NCBI GenBank assembly: GCA_963763485.1
Contig: CAVXOW010000010.1
Location: 41,585 to 105,584, forward strand
Length of the DNA: 64,000 bases
Source: CAWCKS01 sp963763485
GTDB lineage: Bacteria; Pseudomonadota; Alphaproteobacteria; Rhizobiales; Xanthobacteraceae
Direction: 5' to 3'
Part shown: piece after piece, positions 1 to 9,102 of the stretch
How positions within the stretch are numbered: position 1 is the stretch's first letter
How the letters are laid out: each line of letters opens with the position of its first letter
Position numbers and translations under genes: made by a program
Notes under the pieces: generated by a model
What the model saw: only the letters and a program-made list of their open reading frames with translations
Told to the model about the DNA's origin: nothing
The model's database searches: none

Positions 1-623
1 AGCGCAACGCGCTCGTAGTAGCCCCACAAATGTTTTTGCGCGGCGAGGATCTGGAACGCCTTGTACTTCTGCTCCCACACCTCATCGATCTTCAGGATCA
101 GGTTGGGCTTGAAGTTGCACATCTCCGGCTGGTGCGGCTCGAACAGGAACACCGGCGGCGCGGCGTATTGATATTTGGCATCGGGCTTGTGGCCCATCGC
201 CTGCGCCACCACACGCGTCTGCTGCGCAAAATGCGCGGCGTCCGGATGGTCGAAGTTGTAGGGGTCTTCCAGCGCGTGGGTGAGCACAAAGCTTGGATTG
301 GTCTCGCGGTAGATGTCGACCATGCGGTCGAAATGCTCGTCGTTCAGCTTCAGCGGATAGTCGCCGCAATCGAAGAACTCGATTTCGGCCCCGAGCAGCT
401 TTGCGGCACGCTCCGCCTCGTCCTTGCGGCCGGCCTTCACGCTCGCGAGCGTCGCGCCGGCTTCCTTCCAGGCGAATTGACTTTCGCCTCGTTCGCCAAA
501 GGACAGACAAACAATCTTGACGCGATATCCGCGTTTGGCGTGCAGGGCGATCGCCCCGCCCGCACGCCAGACAAAATCGCCGGGATGGGCCGTGACGATC
601 AGGCCCATTTTCGTTTCAGCCAT
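1..623 (-). CDS. PIG-L/LmbE-family hydrolase, GalB (4-oxalomesaconate hydratase)-like; C-terminus outside the window
   Basis: The frame opens at an ATG at 621-623 and runs off the left edge, so about 207 N-terminal residues are visible. The N-terminus reads MAETKMGLIVTAHPGDFVWR. The AHPGD motif sits where PIG-L/LmbE zinc hydrolases have AHPDD, and the following FVWRAGGAIALHA stretch resembles GalB, the 4-oxalomesaconate hydratase of gallate degradation. A second conserved His region (EDPYNFDHPDAAHFA, about residues 115-130) fits the usual metal site. It is the last gene of a minus-strand run, 15 bp downstream of the hydroxyacid dehydrogenase. Family membership is firm; the substrate is inferred from resemblance only. 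A sugar or amide deacetylase is the alternative. Confidence 0.8.
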   Translation of the reverse strand, partial: MAETKMGLIVTAHPGDFVWRAGGAIALHAKRGYRVKIVCLSFGERGESQFAWKEAGATLASVKAGRKDEAERAAKLLGAEIEFFDCGDYPLKLNDEHFDRMVDIYRETNPSFVLTHALEDPYNFDHPDAAHFAQQTRVVAQAMGHKPDAKYQYAAPPVFLFEPHQPEMCNFKPNLILKIDEVWEQKYKAFQILAAQKHLWGYYERVA

Positions 624-638
624 CAACAAATCTCCAAC

Positions 639-1682
639 TCAGCTGTTCGGTCCGCGGTCCATGCCAACGGGTTGCCAACGCTTCAGCGAAGTGGTCTGCA
701 GCACCGATGGATTGACGCAACTCTTCGGCCAGAAACCTTGCAGCACCAGCGACAATTCGAAGCCGACCCGCCGCTTGCGCGCCTCATCGAACCGGCCCGA
801 TGCGGAGGCTACGTGCGCGGTCAGCGTGACGTTCTCCATGCTGAGCATCGGATTGTTGTGCGACGGCGGCTCGCGCTCCAGCACGTCGAGCGCCGCATGC
901 GCGATCCAGCCTTCCTGCAGCGCCTTGATCAGCGCCTCCTCGTTCACGGTCGCGCCGCGCCCGGTGTTGATGAATACGGCTGTCTTCTTCATCTGCCGGA
1001 AATGCTCCTCGCCCAGCATATGATTGAGCTCGGGCCGCGCCGGCGCGTGCATCGAGACGAAATCGGACTGCTGCAGCACCTCCGACAGCGTCGCCGGTAT
1101 CACGCCGTGCTCGGAGATCACCATCTCCTCGATGAAGGGATCGTAGGCCATCAGGCGCAAACCGAACGGCGCGGCGCGCCTGGCGGTCGCGCGTGCGACA
1201 CGACCGAAAGAGATGAACCCTAGCGTCTGACCCTGCAACCGCGGAATCTTGAGCAGCGCCGGCCGGCCTTCCGACCAGCGTCCCCCGCGCACCATCTTGT
1301 CCTGCTCGATGAGGCGGCGAAAACCCGCCAGCAACAGCGTCATCGCGTGGTCGGCGACTTCCTCGATGAAGGTGTCGGGCACGTTGGTGACGGGAATGCC
1401 GCGCGCGGTCGCCGCCTTCACGTCGACGCTGTCGACGCCGACACTGCCGAGCGTAATCACCTTGCACTTGTCGAGGCTGTCGATGATCTTCTTCGTGATC
1501 GGGATGCCCTTGGCGTAGATCGCATCGGCGTCCTTCGCCGCCGCGATGAAGCCGGCTTCATCGGTCGGCGCTTCGATGATCTCGGCTCCGATCAGCGCGA
1601 GCTCTTCGAGTTCGTAGCCATAGCCACCACCGGCCACCGTGAAGCTTGCACCCTTCGGCGTCACCACCTTGAACTTCGCCAT
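639..1682 (-). CDS. D-2-hydroxyacid dehydrogenase (SerA/CtBP-type), 347 aa
   Basis: This is an NAD-dependent D-isomer-specific 2-hydroxyacid dehydrogenase. The ATG at 1680-1682 (MAKFKVVTPKG) was chosen because it follows a GGGAG-like ribosome site; sequence upstream in the same frame belongs to another frame of mtnA. The dinucleotide fold is at about residues 150-190 (LGFISFGRVARATARRA, with Ser where a Gly is usual in the nucleotide loop). The catalytic set is present: Arg in NTGRGATVN, Glu in LEREPP, His in LTAHVAS. It lies between mtnA (50 bp upstream) and the GalB-like gene (15 bp downstream) in one operon. It probably reduces or oxidises a sugar-derived 2-oxo/2-hydroxy acid; the substrate is unknown. 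Confidence 0.85.
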   Translation of the reverse strand: MAKFKVVTPKGASFTVAGGGYGYELEELALIGAEIIEAPTDEAGFIAAAKDADAIYAKGIPITKKIIDSLDKCKVITLGSVGVDSVDVKAATARGIPVTNVPDTFIEEVADHAMTLLLAGFRRLIEQDKMVRGGRWSEGRPALLKIPRLQGQTLGFISFGRVARATARRAAPFGLRLMAYDPFIEEMVISEHGVIPATLSEVLQQSDFVSMHAPARPELNHMLGEEHFRQMKKTAVFINTGRGATVNEEALIKALQEGWIAHAALDVLEREPPSHNNPMLSMENVTLTAHVASASGRFDEARKRRVGFELSLVLQGFWPKSCVNPSVLQTTSLKRWQPVGMDRGPNS

Positions 1683-1732
1683 GCTACTCTCCCTTATTTT
1701 TTGACCTTGGATTTCTTGAACCTTGATCGTTG

Positions 1733-2848
1733 CTATTCCGCCGCCCGCTCCTGGAACAATCCGCGCAGGCCTGCGTTCGATGCCGCACAGACCCCGCGTT
1801 CGGTGATCAGCCCGGTCACCAGCCGCGCCGGCGTCACGTCGAACGCATAGTTCGCTGCCCTGGTCGCATCGGGCGAAATCCGCACCTTGCCGATCTTGCC
1901 GTCCTCGTCGCGGCCCCAGACGAAGGATACCTCGTCGGCCCCGCGCTGCTCGATCGGGATCGAGCGGCCGTCGGGCAAGTTCCAGTCGATGCTGGAGGAC
2001 GGCAAGGCGACATAGAACGGCACGCCGTTGTCGTGCGCGGCCAGCGCCTTCAGATAGGTGCCGATCTTGTTGCAGACGTCTCCATTGGCCGCGGTGCGGT
2101 CGGTGCCGACGATGACCATGTCGACCATGCCCTTCTGCATCAGGTGGCCGCCCGCGTTGTCGACGATAAGCGTGTGCGCGATGCCCTCTTGTCCCAGCTC
2201 CCACGCTGTGAGCTGGGCGCCCTGATTGCGTGGACGCGTTTCGTCGACATAGACGTGGATGTTGAGGCCTTGCTGTGCGGCGAGATAGATCGGCGAGGTC
2301 GCCGTGCCGTAGTCCACTGTTGCGAGCCAGCCTGCGTTGCAGTGGGTCAGAATATTGACCGGTTTGCCGTCGGGCTTTTTCCGCGCCAGCAGCTGAATCA
2401 GCGTCAGTCCATTGCGGCCGATATTGCGATCAATCTCTACATCTTCATCGGCAATCTCGGCGGCGCGCCGATAGGCCAGCGCCACGCGATCGCTCACCTT
2501 GGCGGGCCGCAGCACCTGCAGCATCTCGTCCAGCGCCCAGCGCAGGTTGATCGCGGTCGGCCGCGTCTGGTGCAACTGCTCGGCGGCCCGGTCCAGCGCC
2601 GCGTCCGATGCATCGACCGTGGTTTGCAGCGCGAGTCCATAGGCCGCGGCGACGCCGATAAGGGGCGCGCCGCGAACCCACATGTCGCGGATCGCGGTCG
2701 CCATCGTCTCGACCGAACCGATCGTCTCGACGCGGAAATCATGCGGCAGCCAGCGCTGGTCGATCACATCGACAGAGCGGCCGTCGGCGTTGAGCCAGAT
2801 CGTGCGATACTGGCGCCCCTGGGCTTTCAACGGATCACTCCCTTGCAC
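1733..2848 (-). CDS. mtnA: S-methyl-5-thioribose-1-phosphate isomerase family (MtnA/DrdI-like), 371 aa
   Basis: This is an aldose-1-phosphate to ketose-1-phosphate isomerase of the MtnA family. The N-terminal GSVETMATAIRDMWVRGAPLIG region carries the conserved RGAP substrate loop. The conserved Cys region is NILTHCNAGWLATVDYGT, and the catalytic Asp lies in the VGTDRTAANGDVCNKIGTY region. The length is normal for the family. It is 20 bp downstream of an aldolase/dehydrogenase fusion. No dioxygenase, enolase-phosphatase or kinase of the methionine salvage pathway is visible, so the isomerase more likely feeds the aldolase, as in the DHAP shunt for 5-methylthioribose or 5-deoxyribose phosphates. 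The MtnA fold is secure; the physiological substrate is inferred. Confidence 0.88.
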   Translation of the reverse strand: MQGSDPLKAQGRQYRTIWLNADGRSVDVIDQRWLPHDFRVETIGSVETMATAIRDMWVRGAPLIGVAAAYGLALQTTVDASDAALDRAAEQLHQTRPTAINLRWALDEMLQVLRPAKVSDRVALAYRRAAEIADEDVEIDRNIGRNGLTLIQLLARKKPDGKPVNILTHCNAGWLATVDYGTATSPIYLAAQQGLNIHVYVDETRPRNQGAQLTAWELGQEGIAHTLIVDNAGGHLMQKGMVDMVIVGTDRTAANGDVCNKIGTYLKALAAHDNGVPFYVALPSSSIDWNLPDGRSIPIEQRGADEVSFVWGRDEDGKIGKVRISPDATRAANYAFDVTPARLVTGLITERGVCAASNAGLRGLFQERAAE

Positions 2849-2868
2849 GCCATCATATCTTGCTCGCG

Positions 2869-4924
2869 TCAGCGCATCGCCGCGGCGATGTTGCCGCCGT
2901 CGACCGTGGTTACATCTGCCGTGGTCCGCTCCGCCAGCGCCTGGTGCAGAAACGCCTGCGCCACATCATCGGCGGTAACTTCCTGGCCGAGGAGATTGCC
3001 GCTCAGGTAAGCTTCCTTCGACAAGCCGCGCGCCGCCGAGCGGCTTGCGATCATCTTGTCGGTCAGCAAGCCGGAGCGAATGCGGTCGGCGTTGACGGCG
3101 TTCACGCGGATGCCGTCCTTGCCGTATTCCAGCGCGTATTGCCGCGACAGAAAGAGTGTCGCCGCCTTCGGCAAGCCGTAGGCGCCGAAGTTCGCGCCGG
3201 GATTGACCGCCTGCTTTGAGACATTGAACAGCAGCACGCCGCCCGTGCCCTGCTGCCTGAACAGTTTGACCGCCTTGCTGCGCGACCGTCTGATGCGCGA
3301 AGAAATTCAGCTCAAAACTCTTGCGCAATAACGCGTCGTCGATCTCGCCGATGCCGCCCTCCCAGGCCGCGCCAGCATTGGAGACCACAATATCAGCGCC
3401 ACCATAGGCGTCGATCACCGCATCGAACGCCGCGCGCACCGAGTCCTTGTCGGTGACATCGCACGCCAGCCCAATGGAATCGTTGCCGGCTTGCTTTGCC
3501 CCAGCCTCCGCAGCCGCCTTGTCGAGATCGAGCACTGCGACATGCGCGCCGTTGGCGGCGAACAGCCGCGCGGTCGCGGCCCCAATGGCGCCGCCGCCGC
3601 CCGTCACCACCATCACCTGCCCGGTCAGAATCTTCGGCTTGGCGCCTTTGAGCTTGGCCTGCTCGAGCGACCAGTATTCGAGATCGAACAGCTGGTCATG
3701 GCTCAGCGGCCGGAACTCACCGATCGCCTCGGCACCGACGACCGCTTCGATCCACATTTCCGCGCAATCGGCGGCAATTTTGGCATCCTTTAACGTGCGG
3801 CCATGGCCGAACAGGCCGACGCCGGGCACCAGTGTCAACCGCGGCATCGGATCGAGCATCACCCGGTCGCCACCGACGCGGGCGTTGTTGCGCGCAAAGT
3901 ATGCTGTGTAATCCGCGGTGAAAGCTGCAACGCGGTCGCGGATCGCCTTGCCGTAGCCGGCGAAGGTCGCGAGCTCGGGCGCCGGCAGCACCATCGGCCC
4001 GGTCTTGATGCGTATCGAGAGGTCGGGCGTCGAGACGCCGCGCCGTGACAGGTCGTCGAGGTTGTCGGCGCCGACGAAGTTGAGAATTTCGGGCGATGTC
4101 CTGAACGTGCTGACGAAGCGCTCGGTCTCGCGGGCACTGCGCCGGAACGCGATCGCACCACGCAGCAGGGGTGCGATGTCACGGGCGTTCGCGAGCGACG
4201 TTGACAAGACTGTGCTGGCCGTCGCTGGCTTGCCGTTCTTCGCAACGTAGTTCTCGGCCAGCGTGACGTAGTGAATCATCCGCTCATAGGCTTCCTTCGC
4301 CGTATCGCCGAAAGTGAAGATGCCGTGCTTGTCGAGGATCAGGCCCTCCACCTTTTCGTCCTCATCGAAAATATCGGCGGCGGCGACCGCGAGTTCGAAG
4401 CCTGGCATGATGTAAGGCACAAAACCGAGCTTCTCGCCAAAGATCTCCTTGCACAGCTGCCGGCTGCCGTCCTGGTCGACCACTGAGAGGATCGCGGTCG
4501 AGTGGGTGTGGTCGACGAAGGTGTGCGGCAGGAACGCGTGCAGCAATGTCTCGACTGACGGATTGGGCGCGGCGGGGTCGATCAGATTGGAGCGCTGCAG
4601 GCCCACCATGTCCTCGTCGGACAGCTTGCCGAGCTTGCGCGCCTTGCGTAAGCCCTCGAGCTTCACCGCCGGCAGGCCGGCCGGCTCGATCGTCGCCATG
4701 TCCCAGCCGCTGCCCTTGACGCACAGCACCGGCCAGCGGTCGCCGACGAGATCGGTCGCCGTGGTCTTGCACGAAGTGTTGCCGCCGCCGTGCAGCACCA
4801 AGCGCGGGTCGCGGCCGAGCAGGCGCGTGGTGTAGACCCGGAGCGCGAGATCGCGCGAAATCCCCTTCGCCGCATAGGCTGCGACGAGAGATTCGGCCGC
4901 GGCGTCATTCCATTGGCTTTGCAT
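2869..4924 (-). CDS. bifunctional class II aldolase / short-chain dehydrogenase (RhaEW-like), with a frameshift near 3277
   Basis: The N-terminal two thirds are a class II (fuculose/rhamnulose-type) sugar-phosphate aldolase. The phosphate loop is LHGGGNTSCK, the Glu region PNPSVETLLHA, and the zinc His pair VDHTHSTA. The C-terminal third is an SDR dehydrogenase with TGGGGAIG and the catalytic YxxxK (AYGLPKAA). The reading frame breaks after ...HQTVAQ and resumes as KAVKLFRQQ in another frame. Removing one G near 3277 on the plus strand joins the halves into about 684 aa, normal for the rhamnulose-1-phosphate aldolase/lactaldehyde dehydrogenase fusion. The enzyme would cleave a ketose-1-phosphate to DHAP plus an aldehyde and oxidise the aldehyde. 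It is the first gene of the operon with mtnA. The frameshift is probably a sequencing error. Confidence 0.85.
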
Positions 4925-5082
4925 GGGGAAAATCTAGCGCATGTCTGGCGGAAAAGCTTGCCCTCGTGCTCGACACGAGAGTGGCTGCCGGTTTTGCAGG
5001 CAAGGACATTCGCAAAACAGAGCAAAGTCTCAGCCGACTTGGCCTGTAGCGGTTCCGGTATCTCTGGAGCGCGGCGGCCAGG

Positions 5083-5739
5083 TCAGAACGCGTAGGAGAC
5101 CTGCAGGCCCCAATCGTTCACACCGACATTACGCTTGAAGCCGGTGCCGAACGCAGTCTTGCCGTTCGACAGATGATCGAACGTGCCGATGATGCTCCAG
5201 TGCTCATCGATGTGGTAACCGAGCGAACCGCCGGCGTTGAACAGCCAGTGGCTGCCGAGCGCATTGTGGGTGGCATCGCCGGCGAGCGAACCGTCGTCAT
5301 AGGCGCCGCCGAAAAAGCCTTCGGTGAAAAATCCGCCCCAAAGGGGAAAGCGCCACAGCGCGCCACCACGGAACGAATCGCTGCGATGCGGCACGCTCAC
5401 CATCGCGCCCACATAGGGCCGCGGAATCAAAAGCTGCCACCAGCTCGTCGGGTCGCCGAACAACGACGGCAGGACCAGATGGACGCCGATATCACCGGTG
5501 TTTTTCTCGGCGCTGCCGATCGCATGGGCGAAGCCGCCGAGCCGGAGATCCCATGTGTTGCGCCAGAGCGACGTCGCCGGCGGGAGCGGAGCCGATGGTG
5601 CCGGCGGCAAATAGCCCGGTGCTGCCGGCGCCATGTCGGCGGCAAACGCCTGCGCGTGCATTGCGACAACCGCCGCAACGATCAAGATCGACGTCCTGAA
5701 ATGCACGGAACGAACGCCCCCGCTATTCCAAAATCGCAT
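5083..5739 (-). CDS. acyloxyacyl hydrolase / PagL-type lipid A 3-O-deacylase, outer membrane, 218 aa
   Basis: A signal peptide (cleavage probably after AFAA, about residue 33) is followed by a Pro/Ala-rich linker and a beta-barrel. The C-terminal third carries the PagL catalytic signature: His and Ser in FDHLSNG (about residues 183-189), then VGVNDWGLQ and a terminal aromatic YAF. PagL enzymes remove the 3-O-linked acyl chain from lipid A in the outer membrane. It stands alone, 158 bp from the aldolase operon start and on the same strand. The barrel and HxS motif are visible; the exact acyl specificity is inference. Confidence 0.8.
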   Translation of the reverse strand: MRFWNSGGVRSVHFRTSILIVAAVVAMHAQAFAADMAPAAPGYLPPAPSAPLPPATSLWRNTWDLRLGGFAHAIGSAEKNTGDIGVHLVLPSLFGDPTSWWQLLIPRPYVGAMVSVPHRSDSFRGGALWRFPLWGGFFTEGFFGGAYDDGSLAGDATHNALGSHWLFNAGGSLGYHIDEHWSIIGTFDHLSNGKTAFGTGFKRNVGVNDWGLQVSYAF

Positions 5740-5932
5740 TTTGTCCGACGCGAAGATGGCATATGCCTCTTCGCGTCACCAGCCCATTTGGCCGGCAGAG
5801 CCCCGGCAAATGGCTTCGATGCCTTCAATTTAGTTGATTTCGGAGCCGTTGACCGTGCTTTTTCTGCCACGCCTGCGCAATAGAATGCGACATAGGCACG
5901 GCTGCCCTATGACCCCGCCGCGGGAGTGAAAC

Positions 5933-7570
5933 ATGCGATCTCAACCAAGGACCGCGCGCCGGACATGGCTCGCGGCGGTCTGCCTGCTGGTCTTGGTGCC
6001 GAGCTGGTCGCTGGCCCAGGAGGCAACTGGCCGGGTGGATCTGATGTTGATGCCGCCGAGCTGGCACCTGGCACAGCAGTCAGAAAAAGCATCGCCTTCC
6101 GAACCGTCGGCGCCGGCCGGGCGAAGCGACGCGGCGTCGCGCTCGGTCCCCGGAGTTGGCGGTCCCATCCCGAACTTCCCAGCAGTGGGCGAACAGCACC
6201 GTCTGCCGCCTGACGCCACGACCAAACAGACCGTCACCCTTCCCGATCGAACCCTGAACTTCACGGCGACCGCAGGATCCGTCCGCCTGTTCAACGACAA
6301 GGGCGAACCCGAGGCCGATATCGCCTACACCGCCTACCAACTCGACGGCGGCGACCCCACGACGCGCCCGGTCACCTTCTTCTTCAACGGCGGCCCCGGC
6401 GCCTCGTCGGCCTGGTTGCAGCTTGGCGCGGCCGGGCCATGGCGGATCGCGTTTGGTAGCGCCGGCGTATCCCCCTCGGCGGAACGCAAGGCCAACGCCG
6501 AGACCTGGCTCGACTTCTCTGATCTCGTGTTCATCGATCCCGTCGGCACCGGCTTCAGCCGCTTCGTCGCAACGGGCGAGGACGTGCGCAAGAAATATTT
6601 CTCGGCGGAAGGCGACGTCTCAGCGAACGCGGTTACGGTCCGGCGCTGGCTCGAGAAGAATGGCCGTCTGATCTCGCCCAAATACGTCGTCGGCGAGAGC
6701 TATAGCGGTATCCGCGGTCCGCGCGTCATCAGGAACCTGCAAACCCAGCAAGGCGTCAGCGTGAAGGGACTGATCCTGGTCTCGCCGGTGCTCGACTTCC
6801 GCGAATATTCCGGCTCAAGCCTGCTGCAGTATGTGGCGAGCCTGCCGACGATGGCGGCGACTGCACGCGAGGCCAAGGAAAAGGGCACGGTGACCCGCGC
6901 CACAATGGCCGACGTCGAGCGTTACGCCGCCGGCGAGTTTTTGAGCGACCTTGTCAAAGGCCTCGCCGATACCGAGGCGACGACGCGCTTATCCGACAAG
7001 TTCGCCGAGTTGACCGGCATCGACAAAGCCGTCAGCCGCAGGCTCGCCGGCCGCCTCGATCCGATCGAATTCCGCCGCGAGTTCGATCGCCGCGACGGCA
7101 AAGTAACCGGGCGCTATGATGCGTCGATTACCGGCTACGACCCCCAACCGGATTCGAGCTTCTTTCACTTCGACGACCCGTCGCTCGAGCCGCTGCTGGC
7201 GCCGCTGACAAGTGCGGTGGTTGATCTCACCACCCGCAAGCTCGACTGGAAACCTGATGGGTCCTACGAGGTGCTGAGCAACGAGGTCAGTCGCGCCTGG
7301 GATTTTGGCCGGGGCCTCAATCCGCTGGAATCGATCACCCAGCTCAAACAGGTCCTTGCGCTCGATCCGAAGTTCAAGCTCGTGGTGGCGCACGGTCTGT
7401 TCGATCTCGCTGCGCCCTATTTCGGCTCGAAGATACTGCTCGACCAGTTGCCCGCCTATGCCACGCCTGATCGGTTCAAGCTCGTCGTCTATCCGGGTGG
7501 CCACATGTTCTATTCGCGCGACGCCGCACGCCAGGCGCTGCGCGCGGAAGCCCAGGCGATGATGAAATAA
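5933..7570 (+). CDS. secreted serine carboxypeptidase-like protein (peptidase family S10), 545 aa
   Basis: A Sec signal peptide (Arg-rich n-region, hydrophobic core, SLAQ cleavage near residue 29) leads into a mature S10 peptidase. The substrate-binding NGGPGASSAW is at about residues 150-160, the nucleophile Ser in GESYSGIRGPRV at about 255, the Asp in GLFDLAAPYF and the His in GGHMFYSR. All three catalytic residues are therefore present. The protein is predicted to trim C-terminal residues from peptides in the periplasm or outside. It ends 8 bp before murA-like, suggesting co-transcription. Bacterial S10 proteins are poorly characterised. Confidence 0.88.
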   Translation: MRSQPRTARRTWLAAVCLLVLVPSWSLAQEATGRVDLMLMPPSWHLAQQSEKASPSEPSAPAGRSDAASRSVPGVGGPIPNFPAVGEQHRLPPDATTKQTVTLPDRTLNFTATAGSVRLFNDKGEPEADIAYTAYQLDGGDPTTRPVTFFFNGGPGASSAWLQLGAAGPWRIAFGSAGVSPSAERKANAETWLDFSDLVFIDPVGTGFSRFVATGEDVRKKYFSAEGDVSANAVTVRRWLEKNGRLISPKYVVGESYSGIRGPRVIRNLQTQQGVSVKGLILVSPVLDFREYSGSSLLQYVASLPTMAATAREAKEKGTVTRATMADVERYAAGEFLSDLVKGLADTEATTRLSDKFAELTGIDKAVSRRLAGRLDPIEFRREFDRRDGKVTGRYDASITGYDPQPDSSFFHFDDPSLEPLLAPLTSAVVDLTTRKLDWKPDGSYEVLSNEVSRAWDFGRGLNPLESITQLKQVLALDPKFKLVVAHGLFDLAAPYFGSKILLDQLPAYATPDRFKLVVYPGGHMFYSRDAARQALRAEAQAMMK

Positions 7571-7578
7571 GGAACCTC

Positions 7579-8880
7579 ATGTCCATTCAATACGTCGTCG
7601 AAGGCGGTCGAAAGCTGTCGGGCACCATCGAACCGGCCGGCAACAAGAACGCGGCGCTGCCGATCATGGCGGCGGCACTACTCTCCGAGCACCCGGTGAC
7701 GCTGCGCAACGTGCCGCGCATTCGCGATACCGAGACGCTGGCGGAGTTGATCCGCTCGGTCGGCGCCAGCGTCGAATGGCAGGAGGTCAACACGCTTGCG
7801 ATCCATGCCAAGACGATCCGCAGCGCTGACCTCGACCCCCGCCTCTGCGCCCGCATCCGCGCCTCGATCCTGCTGGCCGGCCCGCTGCTTGCGCGTTGCG
7901 GCGAGGTCACCCTGCCGCCGCCGGGCGGCGACATCATCGGCCGCCGGCGCATCGACACCCATGTGCTCGCGCTTGAGCAGCTCGGCGCCACGGTCAAAGC
8001 CAACGACCGCTTCGAGTTCAGGGCGCGGCAACTTAAAGGCGCCGACGTCTTTCTCGACGAGCCGAGCGTGACCGCGACGGAGAACGCGCTGATCGCAGCC
8101 GTCGCCGCCCACGGCACCACGCATCTGCGCAACGCCGCCTCCGAGCCGCACGTCCAGGATCTCGCCCGCTTCCTTGTGGCACTTGGCGCTGACATCGACG
8201 GCATCGGCACCAACACCATGGTGATCCATGGGCCGGCGACGCTCGGGGGCGCCGATTACGCCATTGGACCCGATCATATCGAGGTTGGTTCGCTGATCGG
8301 CCTGGCCGCCGTCACGCGTTCCCCCCTGCGCATCGCTCGCGCCGGCGTCGCGCATTTGCGCTCGATCCGCATGGGTTTTGAGCGGCTTGGCATCGTCTGC
8401 GATGTTGATGGCGACGATCTCATCGTCTCCGACCGGCAGACGCTGCAGGTGCAGAACGACGTCGGCGGCCACGTTCCGAAGATCGAGGACCAGCCGTGGC
8501 CGGCGTTTCCCGCGGACCTGATGTCGATCGCGATCGTCACCGCGACCCAGTGCGACGGCATGATCCTGATGTTCGAGAAGATGTTCGAGTCCAGGCTGTT
8601 CTTCGTCGACAAGCTGATCTCGATGGGCGCCCGTATCGTCCTGTGCGATCCGCACCGTGCCATCGTCGCCGGCCCAGCACGGCTGAGGAGCGCGTTCGTG
8701 ACCTCGCCGGATATCCGTGCCGGCATGGCGATGCTGCTGGCGGCGATGTGCGCCGAGGGCACCAGCACGATCGACAATGCCGACCAGATCGAGCGCGGCT
8801 ATGAGCGGATCGACGAGCGGCTCGGCGCATTGGGCGCCCGCATCCGCCGCGTGCCGGAGCGCGAGACCGCGCGAACCTGA
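7579..8880 (+). CDS. murA: MurA paralogue (UDP-GlcNAc 1-carboxyvinyltransferase) with Asp in place of the fosfomycin-target Cys, 433 aa
   Basis: This is an enolpyruvyl transferase of the EPSP/MurA superfamily acting on UDP-GlcNAc, the first committed step of peptidoglycan synthesis. Conserved sites are the Lys in GNKNAAL (about residue 22), the Arg in RASILLAGPLLAR, the Asp in WPAFPADL, DIRAGMAM, and the Arg of ERGYERIDERL. The loop that reads PGGC in E. coli MurA (Cys115) is PGGDIIGRRRID here, so the fosfomycin-alkylated Cys is Asp. It follows the S10 peptidase gene by 8 bp. It may be the main MurA or a second copy; the divergent sequence and unusual neighbour favour a second copy. Confidence 0.88.
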   Translation: MSIQYVVEGGRKLSGTIEPAGNKNAALPIMAAALLSEHPVTLRNVPRIRDTETLAELIRSVGASVEWQEVNTLAIHAKTIRSADLDPRLCARIRASILLAGPLLARCGEVTLPPPGGDIIGRRRIDTHVLALEQLGATVKANDRFEFRARQLKGADVFLDEPSVTATENALIAAVAAHGTTHLRNAASEPHVQDLARFLVALGADIDGIGTNTMVIHGPATLGGADYAIGPDHIEVGSLIGLAAVTRSPLRIARAGVAHLRSIRMGFERLGIVCDVDGDDLIVSDRQTLQVQNDVGGHVPKIEDQPWPAFPADLMSIAIVTATQCDGMILMFEKMFESRLFFVDKLISMGARIVLCDPHRAIVAGPARLRSAFVTSPDIRAGMAMLLAAMCAEGTSTIDNADQIERGYERIDERLGALGARIRRVPERETART

Positions 8881-9026
8881 CGAGATTCCGCGACTCGCAG
8901 CCCCCGTCATCGGCGTAACGCCGCATCCCGGTTTAGTTTCCGCGAGTTCTGCCGCTTTTTCGTTTCAGGAACATTTCCTTCGCCATTGCCTTGTCGGATC
9001 GACCAACGATCCTGGAGGAGGACACA

Positions 9027-9101
9027 ATGGACGGTCTCATTTATCTCATCGGCCTGATTGTCGTGGTCATGGCCATCCTCTCATTCTTCGGACTGCACTA
9101 A
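9027..9101 (+). CDS. 24-residue single-pass membrane peptide
   Basis: ATG 9027 to TAA 9099-9101 encodes 24 residues, nearly all hydrophobic (IYLIGLIVVVMAILSFFG core), i.e. one transmembrane helix. It has the strongest ribosome site around, GGAGGAGG at 9013-9020, six bases before the ATG. The stop is one base from the ATG of the following membrane protein, so the two are translationally linked. I associate similar tiny peptides with Rhizobiales genomes, but no function is known to me. Confidence 0.7.
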   Translation: MDGLIYLIGLIVVVMAILSFFGLH

Positions 9102-9102
9102 T

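Noticed and set aside
30..1223. 397-aa open frame on the plus strand
   Set aside because: It is the reverse-strand shadow of the GalB-like and hydroxyacid dehydrogenase genes; it has no ribosome site and no family likeness.
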